Assembly (NCBI GenBank): GCA_028015205.1
Contig: CM051516.1
Location: 39,446,230 to 39,510,229 of the forward strand
Source: Mytilisepta virgata
Lineage: Eukaryota; Mollusca; Bivalvia; Mytilida; Mytilidae
Length of the DNA: 64,000 nucleotides
Direction: 5' to 3'
The translations under genes were made by a program, and so were the position numbers. Of the stretch, positions 55,401-64,000 are shown one piece after another (position 1 is the first letter of the stretch; every line of letters begins with the position of its first letter). The notes under the pieces were generated by a model, which was not told where the DNA came from, did not search any database, and saw nothing but the letters and a program-made list of their open reading frames with translations.

Positions 55401-58394
55401 AATTTGAAAATCTTTCTCATGTGCACATAAGTATACTTACTTTCTGTCATAATAAGTCTCTACTAAAGAAATAATGTTCTTTCTGGTTTACAAATGTACT
55501 TCTGTGACATATCATTTTTTAAATATCTCAGTCAAATGAAATTAAAACAACAGTAATTATATAATTAAAAAATATATTATTTGAAAACTGGTCAGTTTTA
55601 GGTGAGAATGGAATTTTAGGACAAAAAGGGTAAGACTCCTTAAGTACGAGATATTACAAGTATGCTGGATTAAGACTTTGGAATAAAAAGAAAATATAAG
55701 GCTTTTTAGGATGTAAATTATGACAATGGTTTTAAAGTGATTTCTAAAGATCTGACAATAATTATATAACATGATATATATGGCATGCACATATTTTGAC
55801 AAAATTACAAGAAAAGAACAATTTGATTGTTGTTCTTCATCTTACACTCTTGCTTTTTTCCTAACATGTGCACTGATTAGATATATGTATCTAAATCTAC
55901 TTGTAGGATGGAATGATGGAACCTTTAATGAATTCCAGAATAAATGGGATGAACAAGATGTGATCCCAGGAGGCATTATCCCTGGGGGTGGGAATGAGTA
56001 TGACCAGGAGACAGGAGGGGTATCATGTTATATTTGCGATAGCTGTAACAAGGAACCATTTGATCCTGATGTGTATGGTGTCGGTACTAAGAGTGGTTGT
56101 TACATGTGTGTTAAAGCTTGGGATGATGGTAGGTTTCATAAATATAATATTTTGGAGTCAAAAAGTTCACCAACAGATGTGAATTGGAAAAAATATGTGA
56201 ACAATTAAAATGTTATGAAAGTAAGGCCATCTAAATGTAAATATCTGGTTCTCAGACACCCCCGCCCCATTTAAAAAGTTGCCAACAGAACAAGTTTATA
56301 GAAATTTAATTTTAAATTGGGGCCAAAAGTTTTTCAAGGATCTGCCGACACAGACTCAATTTTCAAGTGTTGTGTGACATTGATCAAGTCGAAACGAAAA
56401 TAAATAAATAGCTGACATATGATTATGGCAGCTTGTTTGACTTGAATATTAGCTCCATGAACGATACTGCCTTTTTAGTCTACAATTTCCATGGAACAGC
56501 TCTGCAGAGGAGTGTTTGCAGGAGGAATGGAGGAAATTTGAGGCATTGAAAGCAGATAACACATTTGTGTAATTAAAACGCCATAGAAGTGAAAAGATTC
56601 AAACTAGATTTGTATGTCGCCAAAATAAACACCTAAACTGAAAATCCCTTGCCTCTTTTGACAGGAAAATAGACTAAAAAAATTAATTCCCTACCTATCT
56701 TTCCATTTTATCTGCATCACCAACCGTGAAAGCAAATCTAGTAGCCTCTTGACTCCATCTGTGTGTCCATCTGTCATGCTTAGGGCTACATACTTTCTGT
56801 AATCTGTAACTCGGACTGTATTGAACCAATATTTTTAAAACTCTAGTGTTTATATACATATTGAAGCGTGCTTCTCCTATTTTGGACAAATTTGACAAAT
56901 TTTTACTATGAATTCTTGCATGTTGAACTTAGCCATATTTCAGCAATACATGCTATGAACAGTGCATACATTGTGTAATCTGCAACTCCGACTGTATTGA
57001 ACCAATATTTTTCAAACTTTGCATCGTGTTTATATACATATTGAAGATGTGTACCTCCTATTTGGGGGCAAATTGGACAAATTTATATTATGAATTTTTG
57101 CATGTTGAACTTAGCCATTTTTCAGCAATATATGCTATGAACGGTGTATACTTTGTGTAATCTGTATCTCCGACTGTATTGAACCAATATTTTTCAAACT
57201 TTGCATCGTGTTTATATACATATTGAAGATGTGTACCTCCTATTTGTGGGCAGATTGGACAAATTTATGAATTTTTGCATGTTGAACTTAGCCATTTTTC
57301 AGCAATATATGCTATGAACGGTGTATACTTTGTGTAATCTGCATCTCCGACTGTATTGAACCAATAATTTTCAAACTTTGCATAGTGTTTATATACATAT
57401 TGAAGATGTGCACCTCCTATTTGGGGCAAATTGGACAAATTTTTACTATGAATTTTTGTATGTTGAACTTAATAGCCATTTTTCAGCAAAATATGATGTG
57501 AACGGTACATGCGTTGTGTATTTTTAACTATGTTGCCTACACCTAAGAAGATGTGTTGCCTGCAACAAAAAATGATGCTGAACATTATTAAAGATGGGTA
57601 GGTCAATTTTTGTTCCTGTCTGAGTATTTGATGTACAATGCCCTGACAAACATATGACGGTGACACAGTTCCAGACATGTAATCAATCTTGTTGTAAATT
57701 GTCTGAGAACCTTTGGTGGCCTAAAACTTAAAATGTTATGAAAGTAAGGCCATCTAATCTGAAATGATGGAAAATATCAGGGATAATGAGCCTGAAAGTG
57801 ATTCATTTTGTAATTGTTCACAATTGAAATATTTCAGCTTAAAACAATAGAAAATCTGACCATTTTTTACAGAATTTGAAATTTTATGCATTATCTTTTC
57901 TTCCTTATGGTTTTGGACTTAAATACTCAATTTCTACTATACAGTAATAACTTTCTTTTCAGCTTTTGAAACAGCAACAAGGAAATGCTACACACAGTCA
58001 GATTATCTAGTCATACTAGAAAGCTTTAGTGCAGGTAAGAATATCACATGTATAATTCAGGGGAGATAATGAGTGCAAGACAGAAATTGTTTCAACATTT
58101 ATGATGATAGTAAAGGATGTGAAATTTTTGAATTTTTATTTACTAGACAAATATAAAGAATTCAAATAGTTGCTTATTGTTATCATTTTTAAAAGTTTTT
58201 TATGCCATATAACATTTTGTTTTACAGATCGTTACCTTGGATGTAAGAAATTCGTCAATAGTTACCAAAGGACACTGAATTATTGCTTCTGTAATACAGA
58301 CAAATGTAACCATGGAAACAATTTATTTTATAATCCTGTTATGGTTATGTTTTCATTATTTTTGTCATTATATAAACTTATGTTAAGATTGTGA
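52429..58394 (+). CDS. Predicted GPI-anchored CUB + Ly6/uPAR domain protein (six exons)
   Basis: Exons 52429-52492, 53882-54175, 54852-55091, 55907-56128, 57963-58034 and 58228-58394 give 352 residues. All five introns are phase 1 with GT/AG ends. Residues 1-21 are a signal peptide. A CUB domain follows (about 30-190), with MYYRDGENCIVYI, CYDYLRLFNG, SGICGR, LTVQFVTDN and GGFVLKI in the usual order. CUB domains are extracellular binding modules. A Gly/Pro-rich spacer (IPGGIIPGGG) leads to a ten-Cys Ly6/uPAR domain (about 238-325) from SCYICDSC to the closing CFCNTDKCN. The last ~20 residues are hydrophobic without a cytosolic tail, as for GPI attachment. Polyadenylation signal at 58647-58652. 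I know no named gene with exactly this layout. The exon 3 start rests on phase and domain fit, as several AGs lie nearby. Confidence 0.88.
53882..54175 (+). CDS. CUB-Ly6 exon 2: first half of CUB domain
   Basis: TTCCAG acceptor, then EIVVQSTDYCSPCSNEYC and on through DTVQSHSGNMYYRDGENC to CYDYLRLFN. Donor G|GTAAGT. The intron just before it contains a 36-bp tandem duplication (AGAAAAGAGTTGTTTATTTT, about 53812-53875) that keeps the frame open upstream but is not part of the protein. Confidence 0.9.
54200..54295 (+). repeat. Short dispersed repeat, copy 3
   Basis: ATAGCCCTTTTCAGAAAGTC, ATCACGATTCTGACTCTTAA, TTATTTCCCTT. Same family as 32260-32360 and 41588-41690. It lies in CUB-Ly6 intron 2. 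Confidence 0.75.
54852..55091 (+). CDS. CUB-Ly6 exon 3: second half of CUB domain
   Basis: Acceptor GTTATAG, then PRVDNARMLPGVPASGICGR, with FRTTQNELTVQFVTD and KGGFVLKITQIYY completing the CUB fold. Donor G|GTAAGT. Confidence 0.85.
55907..56128 (+). CDS. CUB-Ly6 exon 4: spacer and start of Ly6 domain
   Basis: Encodes VIPGGIIPGGGNEYDQETGG as a flexible spacer, then VSCYICDSCNKEPFDPDVYG and SGCYMCVKAWDD. Donor G|GTAGGT. Confidence 0.9.
56205..57757. mobile_element. Insertion with short inverted ends between 30-bp direct repeats
   Basis: TTAAAATGTTATGAAAGTAA then GGCCATCTAA occurs at 56205-56234 and, identical over 30 bp, at 57728-57757. Just inside, GGTTCTCAGACA (56247-56258) and its exact complement TGTCTGAGAACC (57700-57711) face each other. 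The interior carries the ~180-bp tandem repeats. It lies in CUB-Ly6 intron 4. Whether the 30-bp repeats are target duplications or a recombination footprint is unclear. Confidence 0.65.
56690..57680 (-). repeat. ~177-182 bp tandem repeats, about 4.5 units (family R, copy 1)
   Basis: Units contain TGAACTTAGCCATTTTTCAG, GCTATGAACGGTGTATACTT, CGACTGTATTGAACCAATAT and TTTATATACATATTGAAGAT. Anchors at 56812, 56989, 57171 and 57348. The flanks (GGGTAGGTCAATTT, TGCCCTGACAAACATA) reappear inverted at 62605-63175. Confidence 0.9.
57963..58034 (+). CDS. CUB-Ly6 exon 5: middle of Ly6 domain
   Basis: A 72-bp exon: FETATRKCYTQSDYLVILES then FSA. TTTTCAG acceptor, donor G|GTAAGA, phase 1 on both sides. 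Confidence 0.88.
58228..58394 (+). CDS. CUB-Ly6 exon 6: Ly6 end and GPI signal
   Basis: RYLGCKKFVNSYQRTLNYC, then FCNTDKCNHGNN, the diagnostic end of a Ly6/uPAR fold. A hydrophobic C-terminus (PVMVMFSLFLSLYKLMLRL) and TGA follow. Confidence 0.92.
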
Positions 58395-58646
58395 CAACAA
58401 AATTTTTAAATTTCTATCAAATAGCAATATGTGTATATACTGCAACTCAAAATATGCACAAATATGTGTAACTGTTTGAATGTTGTAAGCCAGTAGCTAT
58501 ATTTCAAAGAATAATATAAATTTTACAATTTTTGGTTAAAGGCTGTCAATAGATTGTGGCTTAACTTCACTTACTGAATATTTGCCCTGACATGAAATAA
58601 GGATGACACTAACATATATAATAATGGCCTCTAGATATAAAGAACA

Positions 58647-58652
58647 AATAAA
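58647..58652 (+). terminator. Polyadenylation signal of the CUB-Ly6 gene
   Basis: AATAAA 253 bp after the stop. Confidence 0.45.
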
Positions 58653-58654
58653 TT

Positions 58655-60570
58655 CAGTATTTTGTAATAATTTGTGAATTAATATTTCATTACACTAAAA
58701 TGACCACAAAGTATTGTTCTTATAATTGAATATAGACTCGGGGTGGTAATACCTAATACTCTGGGTGCAAGAATTTTCAGTATATGGTATAAGTGCAGGT
58801 CACACATTTTATTCCAAACTGTTTTTAAGTCGTAGCTGTGGTGACCTATTGATATAACTTTCATTACAGATCTTACCACAATTCTTCTGTATCATTTGAT
58901 ATTTTTCATCAATATCATGGTGTTAACTAATATAAATAAGGCTTAAAGTTCACCTGTTTCAAAAAGTCTTAATATTAATATGACTACATGTAATATGACA
59001 AACGTAGTAAAATAGTTGGAAGGTTTTATAATATAATGTGCACTTAGAAATTGAAAAAAATCAAAATAAATAATTGTGTTACTTCAGCAGTTTTATTTAC
59101 TCAAACCATATAATTTTATTTTCAATATAAAAACTGCTGTGAAAAGTTTTGTTGTACTAAATACAAATTTTTGGCTAACCAGCCTAATTTCCTTGAGCAC
59201 CAAGAAGAAAAGATGTTTACAGTGAAGTCATTAATGAGATTTTCACCTACATATTGATATATTAACATTTTTTGTTTAGTGCTTGTGATCAAGGCTGGCT
59301 AGCTGAAAGATTTATTCTTTTTCTTTTTTATTGTTTGTATTATTTTATAGGTTATCTGTTTTATTATAAAGAAAAAAGTGCCATCTGTACATAGATTTGT
59401 GAATCAAACATTGTAAATAGTGTATACTGTAAATGTACATTCATATGTGTATTTATCACATTTTACTTATTATTATAATATAATATTATCATCCCTTTTT
59501 TCTCCATCAAATTCACTTCATTAATTTACTCCCCGTAAAATTGTGTTAGATGTTTGTAAATATTATTAATAGATATTTGTAAATTTAACTAACAATAAAT
59601 TAGTTTTTAAGCATATACATATATATGTAAAACATAGAAATTATATGAGGGTTTGAAATTTATCATTTATTGACAATTCAGGCAATTTTTTTCAGTTTTA
59701 GAGACATATCATTGTAATATAAATTATATAATCAGTACATTCCAGAAATACTTACACATGGCACAAAATTGTCTTTGGTATAGATATTACTGTGCAAAGT
59801 TTTTTCACTCTTAGAGAAATATCATTGTAATATAAATCATATAATCAGTACATTCCTTTCTGCAATATTGTCTGTTTCATATAGTTATTGTATGTTATAA
59901 AACCATTTGATAAAAATATATCCAGGTACAGTTAAAATTTACAGGTAGTTCTAGAAATGTGAAATTCCTGGGAAGTAGAGTAATATAAATACCTGTGGTT
60001 TTAGACTACATATGGATTTCTAAACTTTTCAATGAATAATGTGTCAAGAGAGATTTTTATTACATAATACAGTTAACTACAGACTCACAACAAAAATATT
60101 CCATCAAATTGAATGTGAAAGGGCATAGGACTTTTGCGAAAACTAATTCCCTACTAGTGGATATTTGAATTGTCTCCCATATGCATGAGTTATCTTTTCT
60201 GACAGATGGTGTCTTGTATTTAACATAAAGGGCAAAAGAAAATTTAATTTTTTATGAAATGTTGAATTCTAGAGTAAAAAATGTGGGAAAATATATCCAA
60301 GAACATATCATTAATGTGTGTGAAGGATATTGTTATAAAGGACAAATATTTTGCAGAAATGCAACAGTTAGTTCATTGATATGGAAGACACCTTCTCCAA
60401 GAGCAAATAACTCCGTAAATGGGAGACAACTTAAGGTATCAAAAATGGGGAATAGGTCATTTCTGCAGATTGTTTTTACCCCCTTTTTCCAAAAATTAAT
60501 TAAATGTAATTACAGGTATGATAGGTAAAATACAGGTAAGACAAACATGACTTTGCATGTACAAACTGAT
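58655..60570. other. Intergenic, small repeats only
   Basis: A ~45-bp word (ATATCATTGTAATATAAATT then ATATAATCAGTACATTCC) is duplicated at 59706 and 59818. No gene recognised; an open stretch at 60259-60528 has no domain. Confidence 0.45.
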
Positions 60571-60571
60571 C

Positions 60572-60863
60572 ACATATCATATACAGGGGCCTCGGTGGCA
60601 GAGTGGTCTAGGTAGTTCGTCATGACTACTAATGATCACTAGCCTGTCAACGCTGAGGTTGTGAGTTCGAATCTCACCTGTGGCGGGGTGTGTTCGACTA
60701 CGATCTTAATTGACAAGGATTGCCAATTTTCCTACCGAAGGTCGGTGGTTCTCTCCGGGTACTCCGGCTTCCTCCACCAATAAAAAACTGGCCGCCGTGA
60801 AATAGCCAAATGTGCTGAAAACGGCGTAAAACCCCAACTAAACAAACAAACATATCATATACA
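60572..60863 (+). mobile_element. Full SINE with 14-bp target duplication
   Basis: Body 60586-60849, plus strand, same family as 39930-40198: head GGGGCCTCGGTGGCAGAGTG, B-box GAGTTCGAATC, middle GATTGCCAATTTTCCTACCG and an AAAC tail. Flanked by ACATATCATATACA at 60572-60585 and 60850-60863, identical over 14 bp, which marks target-primed insertion. Confidence 0.94.
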
Positions 60864-61555
60864 TACAAAGATATGTAGAGCAAGGGGCAACAGATTGCCG
60901 AACATGATTAACCAAAGAGGTACTTTTTTCAGAAATGGGACAATTAATGAATTAAATTTTTTAGGAAAGGGATGCACTAATGAAGTGAACAATGGAATAT
61001 GGAAAGAACATTACGGCATTCATATCTTTATTAAAATCATTCATATTAATAACATAATTGTGTAGGACTTAAAAGTGCTCATTTCATGTATTATTAATGA
61101 CTAATGTTAATTTTGTATATTTTTTAATTACAATGTGACATTTACACATTCCAGTATTTTGATAGTTAGACATCATCTTTTAAATACTTTGTATTTCATA
61201 ATTGTGCTATATTTTTGAAATGTTTAATTCATGTGTTTTAATTGTAAATAATTGTAATTAATTTTATACAGAAGTTTTTAAATTATTCACATGTACAGTG
61301 AACATATTTTTATCAAAAGATTCCTTGCTGACACTTTTATTTTTTGCAGAGACAAGGGACACATTAAGGATTTATTGATAATTAAAAATTGAAAAATATA
61401 TTCTTTGGAGTTTATCTCTACATTAAAACATTAGCATAGAATTCACTTTCATTTTAGTAATTTCTGTTTTGTTTTACGGACTATCTTCTGTTTTGAAGAA
61501 ATTCATATACAATGTATTGTGTAATAAAACGGTTGTAGTCTTCATATTATAGTGT
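60864..61555. other. Intergenic, no feature recognised
   Basis: AT-rich sequence. Confidence 0.4.
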
Positions 61556-61558
61556 TTT

Positions 61559-61708
61559 TTGGGTATTTTCATATAAAGCCTGTATTATGTCCAAGTCAGT
61601 CGTATTAACGAGGTAAACTGTATAGGCCCGAGGCAATGCTGATCGCCTATACACCTGATCAAGGCCCAATACAACTGTGCGAGGACGGGCTTTATATAAA
61701 AATACCCA
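61559..61708. mobile_element. 150-bp MITE-like inverted-repeat element
   Basis: TGGGTATTTTCATATAAAGC then CTGT at the left is matched at the right by ACGGGCTTTATATAAAAATA then CCCA, about 24 bp with two mismatches. The interior is GC-richer (GGCCCGAGGCAATGCTGATC), non-coding. Confidence 0.75.
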
Positions 61709-61852
61709 TTTTATGACACCTTTATTAACTAATGACTTAAAATTACAGTACTTTTATTAACCAATGACTTAAAATACATTATGAATTGTCTATTTAATAC
61801 AATCCCATGTGTCTGAAACGGGACAATAATAATGGTTTTGTTCAGAAAAACC

Positions 61853-61918
61853 GAACTGGTCATTAATACAGGTCTAATACAGAAAATCCTGTATTAGACC
61901 TGTATTAATGACCAGTTC
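61853..61918. repeat. Perfect palindrome, 30-bp arms, 6-bp loop
   Basis: GAACTGGTCATTAATACAGG then TCTAATACAG (61853-61882), loop AAAATC, then the exact reverse complement (61889-61918). Pairing continues imperfectly a few bases further. Confidence 0.95.
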
Positions 61919-61929
61919 TGGTTTTCTAT

Positions 61930-62600
61930 TAACTGGACAGTTTTTACTGTATTTCAACACATTAGTTAATAAAGATCAATATGGCTGTCATCATATATTA
62001 ATAAGTACATGTATGACTTTTTTGTATATGAGATAGTTTGGAAGGCTTAGACCATATTAGGAAAATATGATAAAATTATTTTAATTTTTTGTTAATATTA
62101 CTTTTAATATGATGTTTCTTAAATATAAAATAAAAAAAATTTCTTTGATTAGTTTCATTTCTTACATTAAAAATTTTTTGTATTGTCATCTCTTGGCAGC
62201 TAATGTTCTTTGTCGTCATAAACTTGCCTTTCAAAATTTTCTGCTCTAACATACTCAGCCAGATGATCTAACTTGATATGAATGATCTGTCAAATGGTTT
62301 CTGATAATTTCTTATATCATCCCAGTCAGACAACTACCAATAACATGGGAGGCTGTAGCCAATAATTGTGTCTCATTGGTCAAACATTATCAGAAAAGAA
62401 ATTACTGCAAAAATATCCACCCTCGTCCCAAAGTTGAATTTTATTGATGGCGATTTGAATTTTCTATAAAAGTTTTGTGTTAGTGCATGGTTTTAAATAT
62501 AGTCAGTTCCACTGATGAAGGTAACACATTTTCGTAGTCAAATACTTCAGGAGTGAGTAACCAAATTTTGTCAAAAGTGTGGATAATAACAAAACTGATT
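61930..62600. other. Intergenic, no feature recognised
   Basis: AT-rich sequence. Confidence 0.4.
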
Positions 62601-62604
62601 ACAT

Positions 62605-63175
62605 GTCTTGACCTGCGTCACCGTCCTATGTTTGTCAGGGCATATTGTACATCAAATACACAGAAAGGAAAACAAATTGACCTACCCATCATTAATAATG
62701 TTCAGCATCATCTATAGTTGTAGGCAACATAAAGTATGGACCGTTTCACGTCATATTTTGCTGAAATATGGCTAAGTTCAACATGCAAAAGTTCATAATA
62801 AAATTTGTCAAATTTGCCCCAAATAGCAGGTGCAAATCTAAAATATGTATATAAACACTATCCAAAGTTCGAAAAATATTGGTTCAATACAGTCTGAAAC
62901 AAAGTATGTACCGTTTATAGCATGTATTGCTGAAAATGGCTAAGTTCAGTATGCAAAATTTCATAGTAAAAATTTGTCAAATTGTCCAAAATAGGAGGTG
63001 CACATCTTCTGTATATAAACACTATGCAGAGTTTGAAAAATATTGGTTCAATACAGTCCGAGTTACAGATTCCACAAAGGATGTACCCTTAAGCGTGACC
63101 AATAGACAGGCGGATGGAGGGAGTTGAGCAGCTACTAGACCTGCTTTCACCATTGGTGACGCAGGTAAAAAGCGT
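62605..63175 (+). repeat. Family R, copy 2 (about two internal units)
   Basis: Opposite orientation to the copy at 56690-57680. Shared words in the same order: CATGTCTTGACCTGCGTCAC, TTTGTCAGGGCAT, GACCTACCCATC, GTAGGCAACAT. Two ~180-bp units with TGGCTAAGTTCA and TATTGGTTCAATACAGTC follow, then the flank with GCTTTCACC and GTGACGC. It has fewer internal units than copy 1. Confidence 0.85.
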
Positions 63176-63179
63176 ACCC

Positions 63180-64000
63180 ACTATACAACCAGCCTTTTAT
63201 GGTAATTGTAACTTGTGAAATCTCATAGACCGATGTGACAAAATGAACTAGAATTTAGTATATGGTTTGAACACGAGTCTCTGTGAACTAAAGTAGTAAA
63301 CTTTCAGCAAGCCGAGTGAACTTAAAGTTCAACACAAAAATGGTTTTATATCATCAAAGAAAGACTGGAATAAAATGCTTTTTCTGCATTTTCTGGAAAA
63401 TTTAAGACAAGTGGTACCCATAACTTAAACGAGTTTTGAAATGAATGCTGTAAAAATGTTTTGTTCTTAATAAAGTGGCCTAACCATTTTAAATATGTAT
63501 CCAGGAGAAATGTCCAGACTTTAAACCACTTAACGGTAATCTATACCACATTATGTATATGCCTTTCCCTACAAGAATGCAAAATTTTTAGTGGCTATGT
63601 AATGCATGAAATTATTATTCTTTTGCCAATCTGCATTAAATTATTTAGAATCATTTTGTGCTCAGTTTTAAGTGTGGGTTATAGTTCACGAAGCCCTTAG
63701 ATTTTTTGTTGAATTATTAGAAAATATTAAAATGACTCATTTACGTATATCATTATCTTTCAGTTTCTTGTCACCTTATACTGTATGGACTAAAGACATA
63801 AGTATCATCTGTTCTTGCTAGTGTTGGTTTTTGATTTTAGTTTGTGAATGGAGTTTGGTGTAGTATGTATAATATGAATAACTGGGTGAAGTTCGGTAAT
63901 GGTGACTTTTGGATGATTGTTGCCATAGTTATATCCCAGAGTTTATAATTAATTTATGCTAAATGTTTGGTTTTCAGGTAAATTTTGTAAATGAAATATC
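63180..64000. other. Intergenic, no feature recognised
   Basis: AT-rich sequence up to the window edge. An open stretch at 63461-63700 has no domain. Confidence 0.4.

Noticed and set aside
60586..60680. tRNA gene
   Set aside because: A and B boxes are present, but the segment is fused to a SINE body with an AAAC tail and a target duplication, so it is a tRNA-derived SINE head.

Overview
The window is eukaryotic, AT-rich, intron-containing DNA crowded with decayed transposable elements. It most likely comes from a bivalve mollusc, possibly mussel-like. That inference rests on the SINE, Penelope-like and LINE relics and on short exons split by large introns with GT/AG junctions. No prokaryotic gene organisation is present. 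I found four convincing protein genes by joining open exons at splice sites whose phases agree.

Layout: (1) 0.6-1.3 kb, a broken Tc1/mariner transposase. (2) 2.68-14.13 kb, plus strand, a four-exon Popeye-domain (POPDC) gene. Its 8.6-kb first intron holds a 1.16-kb inverted-repeat element, a SINE fragment, a 96-bp satellite with a 384-bp higher-order period, a Penelope-like 3' end and a ~235-bp tandem duplication. (3) 14.2-33.7 kb, a gene-poor region with several Penelope-like reverse transcriptase relics on both strands, a palindromic MITE, a pair of weak orphan exons and a 1.65-kb minisatellite of 42-bp units. (4) 33.7-38.0 kb, a 4.26-kb foldback element with nearly identical 1,596-bp arms, a 6-bp target duplication, arrays of 21-bp repeats and a SAM-domain first exon in each arm. 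(5) 38.15-44.7 kb, minus strand, a seven-exon beta-1,4-galactosyltransferase-family gene. Its active site carries the Ile that in insect relatives goes with GalNAc transfer. (6) 49.9-50.4 kb, minus strand, a two-exon secreted cysteine-rich peptide gene. (7) 52.4-58.7 kb, plus strand, a six-exon gene for a predicted GPI-anchored protein with one CUB and one Ly6/uPAR domain. (8) 59-64 kb, intergenic repeats including a SINE with a perfect 14-bp target duplication, a short MITE and a 30-bp-arm palindrome.

The four genes do not form a pathway. Three encode membrane or secreted proteins (POPDC, the CUB-Ly6 protein, the cysteine-rich peptide) and one a Golgi glycosyltransferase. The most unusual object is the foldback element. 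Each arm appears to be the 5' end of a larger transposon (terminus, subterminal repeats, first coding exon and splice donor), duplicated in inverted orientation. All gene models come from reading the sequence; no database or transcript evidence was available.
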